A DNA stretch of 21,755 nt, taken from Chara braunii. Taxonomy: Eukaryota > Streptophyta > Charophyceae > Charales > Characeae. The notes beneath the pieces are model-generated. The model was not told the DNA's origin and did no database searches. It saw only the letters and a program-made list of their open reading frames with translations. Both the position numbers and the translations under genes were made by a program. Within the stretch, counting starts at the first letter, position 1, and each line of letters begins with the position of its first letter. Where the stretch lies: positions 136,137 to 157,891 of the forward strand of contig BFEA01000593.1 in the NCBI GenBank assembly GCA_003427395.1, in the 5' to 3' direction. Positions 1 to 8,217 of the stretch are shown here, piece after piece.

Positions 1-39
1 TACAAACAAAATACTTATAAACCAATGTACGTACTCTCT

Positions 40-325
40 ACCGAAACGACTGTCGTCGTAATGAGACGAGGCTACAAGCAAATACTTATGAACTAAAATA
101 GNTACCCTNTACCAGATCGGCTGTCNTCGTGACGGGAGGAGGGTTCTGACACTGACTATGAGCTAACTTAGNCACTCATGTATGAGTTGCCTNACTACCT
201 TACCAGATCGGNTGTCGTCGTGACGGGAAAGGATGTCTAACATTAACTTATGAAGTAGACCAGGTACTTATGTGTGAGTTACCTTACCACCTACCGGATC
301 GACTGTCGTCGTGACGGGAAAAAGG
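40..325. repeat. approx. 91-bp tandem repeat array with embedded hairpins
   Basis: Four units start at a shared ACC(A/G)GATCG-type motif at 40, 111, 202 and 293. The last two steps are exactly 91 bp and the first is 71 bp. Each unit carries a small hairpin with a TGTC loop (CGAC-TGTC-GTCG in the first and last units). Two units also carry a second hairpin with a TGTA or TGTG loop (171-191 and 262-284). The short 71-bp step is explained by loss of about 20 bp covering this second hairpin. Six ambiguous bases (102, 109, 126, 172, 193, 212) fall in the array; 102/172 and 109/193 are at matching unit positions, suggesting collapsed repeat copies. No coding potential was seen. Confidence 0.8.
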
Positions 326-1530
326 GTCTGACTCTTAGAAAATAATAAGGAAGGCTCCAGGGAGGGTCATCCTATTCACATACTTGAGTCTAAGGATGAC
401 TAACAATCTGCAAAGAGTAGGAAATCACATTTCTACTCTTCCTTTTCCTAGCTTACTCACCTTCTAATAGTCCGACTACGAAATCGGTAGTAGGGAGGTT
501 TCTGTAGAAGTCACCCTATTACTTGTTTAATGGATGGACTACTCATTACCCAAGGAAGGTAGTAGAGGGGCCTCGGTTGGGGTCTGTCTATTACCTACTT
601 GATTCTGTACTAACTCGCTAAGAGGGTACTCCTGTAGGAATACCCTAAACACTCGTCTTCTGTTCAAACTAACACGGTCTTAGGACGGTCAGCTTCGGAA
701 GGGCAACAGGAAACCCTTATTGGGATTATCCAAATGCTCTCATGGAGTGGACCTTTTCACGTGATAGCAGAGGCCTCTTGTGCGGATCGCCTATTATTCA
801 TGCAGACCGTTATTAACATCTGGGAAAGAGCTGATATCGAGATCCTTCAGAATGATACCTAAAACAAGTAGTAGGGTGCTTCTGTAGGAGTCTCGACTAT
901 TTGTTGTAGGAAGGATACTCATGTGTGAGTTATCCTGCTACTCTGAACAGATCTTATGTATAACATTGAGTGAGACTGAGCGGAAAGTCAACTACTCATG
1001 AGTGACTTACTCGACCGTCCGCTTTAACTAACCGATTGCTTGGTTTTGATCAAGTAGCAAGAGATTCATGTCTGAATCGACCTACTACTTGAGTGTGTTA
1101 ACACAAATAGCGGAGAGAGGAAAGAACAGTGTTCCTGTTGGAGCAAAGTCTTCATATATCTGAAAAAGTAACAAGGAAAGAAGATAGGACCGAGGGAGAA
1201 AAGAAGTTTAAGAACCACCGCGTAACTCATAACTGTCCATGACTTTCGAATGAAAGGCCACAACGATGAATGAGTTATATCTCATCAACGTAAGCACCAA
1301 ACGGTGCGTTTATCTCCAAGAGAGAGAATGGAAGGACTGAGAGTAGGGTAAACATGAGTTTCCTTAAAGACGACTTAGGACACAGGCATGAGACTCCTTG
1401 AGGAAAAGGAGATAGTGACAAACGGCTCAGGGTAAGGTTGTGAGAATCGACGTTAGGGGTTAGACCTGGGATGTCGATCCCAGAGCTCACTACCCATGTC
1501 TAAGGGTTTGACCCTTAGATATCAATATGT
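326..1530. repeat. Non-coding region dense in short inverted repeats
   Basis: No credible gene. Inverted repeats found by eye: 366-373 with 393-400 (8 bp, perfect); 413-440 (8+3 bp with one bulged G); 624-645 (8 of 9 pairs, loop TGTA); 913-935 (nine pairs, loop TGTG, one bulged T); 994-1003 (perfect palindrome ACTCATGAGT); 1063-1078 (6 bp, loop TGTC); 1466-1483 (7 bp, loop GTCG); 1496-1522 (12 bp with one G.T, loop TTG). Degenerate copies of a GTAGTAGGG...TTCTGTAG motif lie at 487 and 868. The 913 and 1063 hairpins are followed by a CCTNCTAC-like stretch, as in the 91-bp array, so this looks like a decayed extension of it. The minus-strand ORFs at 1066-1490 are low-complexity and not supported. 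Confidence 0.6.
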
Positions 1531-2553
1531 GGGGAATCGAGTGGGGGTGTTGAATCTTTGTTGACCTGTGTGTGTGCAGGTCCGGACTCATTTTACTGCT
1601 GCATTGGAAGGAAAGGATCTACAAAATGATCCAAATTTTATGTTATCTCTTGATAACAGGTCGGTTGTTACCGATTCAACTTTCTCCCTTTGACTTGATA
1701 CCCACCTCTAACAACAAACCGTGTGGTCATTAAGACTGTCACCTGTGGTAATTGCCTAAATGGTCATGGTCACTCTCAAGGGTCCTTTGAAGAAATGTGA
1801 GGGGGCTGGGCTTACGTCTCAGGAAATACAAGGCTGTCATGCATGGTTTGGGAAGTGAGGGACAAAGTCAGTGGTTGATGGTTGACGCCATTAGTGCATG
1901 GCATGTGAACTGTTTTTGCATTATTCTGTGCAGGTCTGTTTTTGTGCGTGATTTTGGATTGAACTGGACCTGGTCTGTTGAAGAGTCTTGGACACACGAC
2001 ACTTGTGAAAGTGGGAAGGGTTCTCGACGGTGATACTTTCATATTCATCATATGTCCAATTTAACTTTTATACTATTCTGATGTTCAGAGAAGTCATAAC
2101 CTATTAAGAAAGATAGGACACTCTTTGGTAGAAAGATGATTTGATTGATAATAGTCAAGAGAATAATACATTACGCAGTAGCGAAAACAGACTGCCTTTT
2201 CGACCTGAATATCTAACAGGTGAGTTCTATGCGTCTTCCCGCTCGTACCCCGTTTTATGCTACAGCGATCGAGGAAACGCCATCGGCCGACCTACCTCTA
2301 CAAAGGCATGTAAAAGCCTTTGCATGTGGGCCGGTAGCTCAGCAGGGATACGCCTACCTGAGGGTGGTGACAACCCCTCGGGTAGAGGTAAGTTGTACCT
2401 CGCGGCTCCCCGACCTGTCATGGAGCATCGAGAGTGGTATAGCACGCGCGTACGGTCGGAGTGGTGATTGGTTCATTTTCATAAATAAACCCTGCGTGAT
2501 ACGACCATGAGGTTCAACGCTTCTAGCAGGGTGCGGGATCGCCGCGCGCGACA
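1531..2553 (+). repeat. Presumed 3' part of a 5' LTR (left boundary unknown)
   Basis: Inferred from the primer-binding site that starts two bases downstream; the LTR would end at ...GCGCGACA (2553). Within it are a perfect 7-bp hairpin (2301-2307 with 2316-2322), an 11-bp hairpin with one wobble pair (2354-2364 with 2375-2385), and an AATAAA at 2484-2489 about 65 bp before the edge, which would fit a polyadenylation signal in R. The TG start of the LTR could not be placed, and no clear second copy was found in the window, so only the right edge is supported. Short ORFs at 1797-2510 overlap in several frames and look random. Confidence 0.45.
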
Positions 2554-2555
2554 GG

Positions 2556-2575
2556 TGGCGCCGTTGCCGGGGATC
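2556..2575 (+). other. Retrotransposon primer-binding site, tRNA-Asp type
   Basis: The sequence TGGCGCCGTTGCCGGGGATC is the reverse complement of the 3' end of plant cytosolic tRNA-Asp including CCA, a 20-base match. The same PBS type is known from plant Athila-lineage Ty3/gypsy elements. It lies two bases after a CA dinucleotide, the normal spacing for a PBS following a 5' LTR. It fixes the element's orientation as + strand and its internal region as beginning here. Confidence 0.93.
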
Positions 2576-2761
2576 TCGCTTCCTAGCCGAGGTCCTTAGT
2601 GAACGAAGTCGGGTGAGGCAAGATCCTGGCAAAATGACAATTGACTAAGAATCTAAGCGGAATAAGGTAACTCGAATTGTTAGTAGTCAACAAATCAGTG
2701 CGTAGGGTATAAGTCAATAGATACCTAGGTACACTTACCCAACTTATAGTAATTAAAGAGT
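2576..2761 (+). promoter_or_regulatory. Untranslated leader with possible 5' splice site
   Basis: A 186-bp stretch between PBS and first ATG without a convincing ORF. AATAAG|GTAACT (GT at 2667-2668) fits a plant splice donor. It would be well placed to join the leader to the 3' splice sites found before downstream ORFs. Unproven. Confidence 0.3.
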
Positions 2762-3259
2762 ATGGCACCTAAAGGCCGTGGGACCGGTACTGGTAGAGGA
2801 AGAGGCGGCAGACAAGGGAAGGCACCTGAAAGACCTATAGATTTGACTAAGAAATGGGAAGACTGGAGGGAAGATGATGAAGAGTCAGAAGAGAAGGAGG
2901 AAGGATTGAGGGCAAGAAGGTATCGGGAGGAGAGGCGCATGTATACCCCAAACCCTGAGGAAATGACTTACTATTCGTATAGGTACGCAAGGCATTACGG
3001 AGAGTCTCCGCCACGCTTCGAGCCGCCTAGCCGCCCGCATCATAGCCCTTATCAGTTGTCTCAAGAACAACAGTCGACCGTCCTTCCCCAACCTCACCAG
3101 CAAGGGCCTCAAGCAACATCCCGCGTGTCTGACCCTTCTGAAGTCGCGCAGTCTGCGTCTCCTGATAAGAGGATGTGCATAACACTCCTAATGTTTATAT
3201 TATGTCAAATGAAGATATGCAGGTTGGTGTCTTACTTGTTGTATAAAAAGATTATATAA
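2762..3259 (+). CDS. First ORF after the PBS, RG-rich N-terminus, unrecognised
   Basis: 165 codons from the first ATG after the primer-binding site. Residues about 3-20 are rich in Gly, Arg and Lys (GRGTGTGRGRGGRQGK), typical of an RNA-binding tail. An acidic, Glu-rich stretch follows (about 40-50), then a Tyr/Pro/Gln/His-rich segment (65-125) that looks disordered. The last about 30 residues (MCITLLMFILC...) are hydrophobic and unlike the rest, so the frame has probably been lost near 3170 and the true protein ended or continued differently. I do not recognise a domain. By position it could be the start of a Gag or an extra ORF1; a nucleic-acid-binding role is inferred from composition only. 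Confidence 0.5.
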   Translation: MAPKGRGTGTGRGRGGRQGKAPERPIDLTKKWEDWREDDEESEEKEEGLRARRYREERRMYTPNPEEMTYYSYRYARHYGESPPRFEPPSRPHHSPYQLSQEQQSTVLPQPHQQGPQATSRVSDPSEVAQSASPDKRMCITLLMFILCQMKICRLVSYLLYKKII

Positions 3260-3431
3260 GGATCATCTAAGAGAATGGATAAGGTGGCGAAAGGGGGAAA
3301 CTAGTCAGGTCATAGGCTGAAATCTGCTAGCTAAGTGAAAGAAACGTGGGCAGGGTTGTGTTGAGTAATAGGTGGAGTGTACCGACAAGAGAAGAATGGC
3401 GTCTGACCGATATCAAGTCAAGATCTGAGTG

Positions 3432-3659
3432 CCCGCACTGATGAGGCAAAACCTAATGATGAATCTACCAACTCGTCATGGGGAAAATTAGGAGACAGGG
3501 TATTGTAAGGGAATGTCTATGAGGGAACAAACCTTCATCTGGATTAAGTATGGATGGGTTAAGGGCGATAACTGTGCGGTAGAGAAGGTTACTCTGTATA
3601 TAGCATCAGAGAACTTGCGGACCAGTCTCGTACTTGATATGTATAAAACGATCACCTAA
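3432..3659 (+). pseudogene. Copy 1 (fragment) of the repeated unknown ORF
   Basis: A degraded relative of the two ORFs downstream. The frame around 3464-3506 reads TNSSWGKLGDRVL before a stop, matching the S-W-W-G start of the domain. After a frame change, an open stretch from the ATG at 3519 to the TAA at 3657 reads TFIWIKY...VEKVTLYIA. This lines up with AFLWVET...VRVTIYVA of copy 2 and TFVWVEF...VRATLYLS of copy 3. The C-terminal two thirds are missing or unrecognisable in 3660-3943. The domain identity is unknown, but homology to copies 2 and 3 is visible by eye. Confidence 0.6.
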
Positions 3660-3943
3660 AGAAGGGGGGGGTAAGATAGGGTGAAGACAGGGGTTCCTCT
3701 CATCGCTAACTTAGGGAGAGACGTGAGGGGAATTCATCTAAGTTGAATCGAAAGAAGGTAATTTGGACCTTCATGATCTTTACTAGGATCAGACCGAGAA
3801 AAGTTAAAAGATAAAAGAAGGTATGCCAGGAAAACTACGGGAAAAAGGTACCTATCTTTAAGTCAGGCTATTCCATAGTAAGGGCACCCAAAAATTAGTG
3901 ATTGAAGAAGTATATTAAATAAATTGTCCTTTGGCTTACCTTT
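3660..3943 (+). other. Spacer between copies 1 and 2
   Basis: Purine-rich, stop-filled sequence with no open frame of interest. It probably contains the eroded remainder of copy 1 and the upstream side of the copy 2 splice acceptor. Confidence 0.4.
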
Positions 3944-3950
3944 GTGACAG
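3925..3950 (+). promoter_or_regulatory. Candidate 3' splice site before copy 2
   Basis: Pyrimidine-biased tract ending TTTGTGACAG (AG at 3949-3950), exactly 20 nt before the ATG at 3971. The spacing is shared with three other ORFs in this window. Confidence 0.4.
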
Positions 3951-3970
3951 GTCTTCGAGATTTTATCAAG

Positions 3971-4708
3971 ATGCCCTTTGCAAAGCAAATGTCCAAGGTC
4001 GAGGCGCCGATTAAGAATGATGATGGGCTAGAAATGACGCTGTCAAAAGGAAGAAGTCGAGCAGAGCTTAGTGAATCATGGTGGGGTTACCCGTTATTGG
4101 GCGAGGCATTTTTGTGGGTAGAAACGAGTTGGAATACGAGGGAGGAATGGCGTAGTGTGAGAGTCACCATCTACGTGGCTGTGAGTCTCTGGTGTGATTA
4201 TGAATCAAATTCCGATCAAGGGGTGAAAGACTATTTGCTATTACTCACAGGAATGGCAGAAGTGAAGCTCAGAGTTTGGGAGAGGGAAGGTTCATGGATA
4301 GACACAAAAGAAGTCATAAAGAAAATCAAAATGCTTCCGGCCAAGGATTTTACTCTTCCAATCCGTTACATTAGAGCCACACTCCCAGATTTCTTTGTCA
4401 ATGAAGTGTTTCATGGTCAGGGAAGGGTAGAGATGGCCGCTGAAACCGCACTGAGGGTACCTAATAGGGGGTATGATTTTTCCACCCCTCACATGATTTA
4501 TTGCCTATACCTGGAAATGGGCTTCAAACTCGCCGAGAGTGATTTTTGCAACATGTTGTCTATCGTAAACGCGTACGCTATAGTTTATTTCATGGAGAAG
4601 CGATATGGGTAGTGGGAGAAATTGAAGGAGGAAGTGCGGTCTGGGATCTGCGTAGATGGCATTCTCATCATGTTTGGGTTAGTCTACAACTTCTGGTCTG
4701 GGGAGTGA
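3971..4708 (+). pseudogene. Copy 2 of the repeated unknown ORF (one in-frame stop)
   Basis: The ATG at 3971 is preferred over an upstream GTG because copy 3 has an ATG at the matching place, both after TCAAG. The frame is open to a TAG at 4610-4612. Beyond it the same frame stays homologous to copy 3 (KLKEEV...IMFG..Y..WSGE) and ends with TGA at 4706, so the full protein would be about 245 residues. Conserved positions shared with copy 3: SWWG, FVW/FLWVE, TLY/TIY, a YIRATLPDFF segment, NEVFH, LYCLYLEM and a C-terminal IMFG. No signal peptide, membrane helix or known catalytic motif is evident. Function unknown. The TAG could be simple decay or, less likely, a readthrough codon. Confidence 0.7.
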
Positions 4709-5042
4709 GTGACGGCGGAAGAGATGGAAGAAGAAGAGAGAGGGTTTATATTCTAAAAAGATTATGGGGTAAGGTGTTGAGGCATAAGTTGTAAGGAAGG
4801 GGAAGGAAGTGAAGGAGGACATTACTTATGTGAATTACAGAGGGATGAAGAAGTGAGATGAAGAAGGGAAAAAGATGAGGGAAGAAGACAAAGGAGGTGA
4901 CTCGAACAGAATTAATAAAAATGAAAAAAAAATTAATTACGATAGAAGGAGGAATTACACGACTAGGTAGGACTTATGCGTAAGTATTGTGTGCTTTTTG
5001 TTTTTCTTTTGCACTTCACAGACAGCCAGAAAATCACTCAAG
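4709..5042 (+). other. Spacer between copies 2 and 3, with candidate 3' splice site
   Basis: Purine-rich (GAAG/GAGG) non-coding stretch to about 4900, followed by an AT-rich part. The long pyrimidine tract at 4991-5018 ends CACTTCACAG (AG at 5020-5021), 21 nt before the copy 3 ATG. This is the best-looking splice acceptor in the element. Confidence 0.45.
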
Positions 5043-5783
5043 ATGTCGTACGCTACTCGGGGAATTGGGATTGAACTGCCCATCCGTACCAGGCTGGGAT
5101 TAAGGATGTCGTTGCCCTAGGGGCTAAGCGTGAGGGAAGAAGAAATCACCTCATGGTGGGGGGCCCCGATTGGGCCAGAAACATTTGTATGGGTAGAATT
5201 TGGGCATACCCCGGATCGAGAAAGTATAATAGTTCGAGCAACCCTTTACCTCTCGTCGCACTTGTGGAGAATGCACGACATCGACTTGGCAGTGGGACAT
5301 AGTCAACCATTATCCAGGTATCTTCTGATTACAGGAGCAATCCTAGAGGACAAGATCAGAGAGGAAAGGTGGGGGGAATTTCGACCGATTATACCCATGA
5401 TAGAAGCAAGGTGGGCGTCGGACTTCGTCTACCCTACCGACTACGTAAAAGCTACCTTGCCAGACTTCATCATTGATGAAGTTTTTCACAGCCCTGCTAA
5501 TGTAGAACAAGCAGCTCGGGCCGCCATAGTCGTGCCTCTGGGGAGGTGCGAGTTTTTTACGTCGCAAGTTCTTTATTGCTTGTACTTAGAGATGAGACCA
5601 GATTTGGCTGATAAAGACTTTGAGGATGTCCTGTCCACGGTAGATGTGTTTGTTCATGTCCACCATATGGAGCCAAGACAAACTTATTTGAGGAAGCTTA
5701 AAGTCGAAATGAAGATCAGGGCATGCATCTTTGGTATCCCGATAATGTTCGGTATGGGGTATGATTCCTGGACGGGGGATTGA
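5043..5783 (+). pseudogene. Copy 3 of the repeated unknown ORF (one in-frame stop)
   Basis: The proposed start is the ATG at 5043, aligned with the copy 2 start: MSYA versus MPFA, then a shared E-x-P-I and a shared GLxM. A TAG at 5118-5120 interrupts the frame, which then runs open to the TGA at 5781. The main body begins EITSWWGAP and contains TFVWVEF, VRATLYLS, YVKATLPDFI, IDEVFHS, LYCLYLEM and ends FGMGYDSWTGD. Full length about 246 residues, matching copy 2. Similarity to copy 2 runs end to end, so this is a whole-gene tandem duplication rather than a shared motif. No known family was recognised. The conservation through the stop-flanked ends argues that both were once functional proteins of the element. 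Confidence 0.7.
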
Positions 5784-6142
5784 TTGTCCGCAGAAGAGAT
5801 TGGAAGGGTGGACTGGTAGGTGATTTAGAAGTAGAAAAGATAAAACCAAGGCCGTTTTTGACATGTCAATCGTCTCATTAGAAAGTAGGAGGTAGTAACT
5901 GGGGTTCACAGAATTAAGAGAAATTAGTGTATACTAGTTAATGTCAAAGGGAAGAGATGAGAATAAAAAAGGAGGAATGTAATATAGTTAGAACCATGGC
6001 CCGGACAGGGCTTAGAAAACATCTTGGGAAGGGTAAAATACCCAAGGCAAAAATCTAAAAAGATAAGTAAGAAAAACTGAGAAATGTTCCGAAAACTCGT
6101 CGTCTCTGTATGTGTATGACAGATTGACTAAGGACTGTGGAG
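5784..6142 (+). other. Spacer before gag with candidate 3' splice site
   Basis: No coding signal was seen in 5784-6090. The segment CTCGTCGTCTCTGTATGTGTATGACAG ends with AG at 6121-6122, exactly 20 nt before the ATG at 6143, repeating the spacing seen before copy 2. Confidence 0.4.
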
Positions 6143-6590
6143 ATGGGAGATGCCAATGGAGGACAGGGGTCCATCACGGCCGCGGAGATCGTGCGGCTAC
6201 TAGAAAGTAGGTCGATCAAAAGGTCGCATCTGCCAAAGATAGAAATATTTTCTTTTCAAGGAGAGCAGGTTTTTCACTGGTTAGAACTTCTGGAACAGAT
6301 TTTCAATCGGTTAACACCGACTGAGAAATTTGCGCAGCTATATGAATAGGTATGGTGGAAATATCGCTCAGAGGTCGAAAATATCGTCGCGGAAGCCCGG
6401 GGGGATTGGATTGAATTCAAGAAGGGTTGCAGGGCTAGGACCCAGTGCCCCCGCCATGTTCAGGATATGGCAGGAAAAGGAGGATCCATTTATCAAAGTC
6501 GAAGATGTGACTGAGCTGGGAGAACAATTAAAGAAAGGACTAAAGATAGATCAGGAAGGGGAGGAAGCCCCGTTGATTGAACTTGAATGA
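6143..6590 (+). pseudogene. gag: Gag capsid-like segment (stop and frameshift)
   Basis: From the ATG at 6143 the frame encodes a Ty3/gypsy capsid-type module: LPKIEIFSFQGEQVFHWLELLEQ, with the usual F-x-G then V-x-x-W spacing. A TAG at 6347-6349 interrupts it. The same frame then continues with VWWKYRSEVE and GDWIEFKK, the expected W...W-x-x-F end of the module. After about 6410 the sense moves to another frame (MFRIWQEKEDPFIKVEDVTE...), which ends with TGA at 6588. No CCHC zinc knuckle is visible here. Gag forms the particle shell around the element RNA. Position before the protease agrees with this call. Confidence 0.65.
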
Positions 6591-6756
6591 AGAGAGGATG
6601 AAAGACCTGATCGGTAAGATAGGAAGGCCGAATACCCGAATCATGGGTATATGTGAGGAAGTAAAAATTATGGAGTTAAGAACCCCGCACGTATTTACAA
6701 TGAATCGAGGCGAGGGTCCCCGACCAAATCCGAGGGCGTTAACTTGAAGGGCTAGC
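6591..6756 (+). other. Gap between gag and protease frames
   Basis: Stop-filled remnant; probably eroded gag C-terminus. No motif was recognised. Confidence 0.35.
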
Positions 6757-7734
6757 TTGGCTGCAGGATCTGAAGCGGTTTACCAAGCCCTTAGAAATTT
6801 TGTGCCACATACCGCTCGTCGGGCAAAAGGAGGCAATTCAACCAAGGAGCAGGAGCAGGCTCTACCACCTCCTCCTCCGAGTGAGCCCTCTATCGATATA
6901 GGCGAGGAGGAGGAAGATCAGGATGAGCAGCTGAGGGAAGAAAAGGATAAGAAGGCTGAGCAGAGAGCCAAGAAGCGGAAACAGGGGGGTAAGGAAAGAA
7001 AAGAAAAGGTCGGAGAAAAGTCCAAGAAAAAGTGAAATTATCAAACGTCTGTCGAAGAGGGAGTAGACCTAGAGAATTTGGTGAACAAACTTCTTGACGG
7101 TCATAACGAGCAGTTAAATTTAAAGGAGATTTTGACAACGGCTCCAAAGCTCCGAGAGTAAGTCAAAGCGAAGTTGGCGAGAAAAAGAGTGGCAACGGTA
7201 AGATTGGGGGATTTGATTCCCAAGGAGGCGAACTGGACCATAGCTGGGAGTGAAATGGATTAGAAGTCCGTAGGGACAGGTTCTATCGAAGTTAATATCA
7301 GAGGAAGAAGGTGCCCAGGGATGTTAGATACAGGAGCGGAAATGAACATTATGAATTCGGAAACAGCTGAAAGGCTGGGGTTAGAGATTGATAAGAGCGA
7401 CTTCGGGTATCTCAATGGGGTCAGTGGGAAGTCAGGCTATACATGTGTCGCCTCGAACGTCATCATGGAAGTAGGACGGATTAAGATCCGTTCCTGTTTT
7501 TATATCATGCCTAGTCTGGATCTTCCTATATTATTGGGAAGGTCCTTTCTGTCGAGGTCAGAAACAGTCCTCATAAATAAACATGATGGAACTATGTATG
7601 CATATTGTGCGTCCCGGTGTGTAGGAATTTCGAGGTACTCACATGTGCAAACACGGGACCCCACTGTTCAAAGAACCGTCTCAACGCCGGATCCTACACG
7701 TTTGAAGAATCTAAAGACAAGAGAAGGGAATTAG
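6757..7734 (+). pseudogene. pol: Gag-protease linker and retropepsin
   Basis: One frame from 6757 to 7734, broken by TGA 7033, TAA 7159 and TAG 7261. The first part has Pro-rich (PPPPPP) and highly charged Glu/Lys segments. The next part (LLDGHNEQLNLKEILTTAPK, then PKEANW) is a linker seen before proteases of this family. The protease follows: catalytic DTGAE at 7327-7341, then a hydrophobic strand and the flap region, and ILLGRSFL near 7530, equivalent to the second conserved ILG motif of retropepsins. The aspartic protease dimerises to cut the Gag-Pol polyprotein. The MD-stop-K context at 7261 fits a TGG-to-TAG change, an inference from family usage. The last about 35 residues follow a frameshift and are not protease-like. 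Confidence 0.82.
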
Positions 7735-8217
7735 AGTGGAGATCAGGTGAGGAAGATGAGGATGAAGAAGACGAGGGACTAGTTCTGAGCTTGGCTAATA
7801 TAGACCAAGCGATGTGCATGGTCTTAACCTATGAGATGGTCGACCAAGAAGCCATCATGGCCTTGCCCGACAGACTGGGCGAGTATCCTGAAGGAGGAAG
7901 AATGAAATTGGTGTATAGGCCACCACTGCGAGATGTAAAGATGCAGGGACCTTATGCCCAATCAAGCGGTCAGCATTTTTTAGAAGTAGGCTCAAGCAAG
8001 GAGGCAAAAGGAGGTACAAGACAGTAGATAAGAAAAGTCATCCGGTCCCAACGCTAGTAACACACGAAGAGAGTGTGTATTATGAGCAAGAGAGAGAGAG
8101 TTGATAAGGCAAATGAAAAAAAAATGGGATGAAGAGGCATGTCGTATCAATGAGGAGACGGAAAATGACCTGATTATCGGGGAAACCGGGTTTCTGACTG
8201 AGCAAGAAATGACATAG
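7605..8217 (+). pseudogene. pol: Protease-RT connecting region (frameshifted)
   Basis: The coding sense leaves the protease frame near 7610 and continues here (CRNFEVLTCANTGP, then an acidic DEDEEDEG stretch, MKLVYRPPLRD) to a stop at 8025. It then shifts again (YKTVDKKSHPVPT...). A third shift occurs in the A-run at 8116-8124, after which KWDEEACRIN and GETGFLTEQEMT lead in frame to a TAG at 8215 and directly into the RT frame. No enzyme motif lies here. It links protease and RT in the polyprotein. At least three frameshifts and one stop. Confidence 0.6.

Noticed and set aside
40-325. CRISPR-like array
   Set aside because: The 91-bp units are similar over their whole length rather than short repeats with unique spacers, and the context is eukaryotic.
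2326-2365. tRNA 5'-half-like sequence GGGCCGGTAGCTCAGCAGG
   Set aside because: No pairing D-stem partner, anticodon arm or T-arm follows. Better explained as hairpin-bearing LTR sequence.
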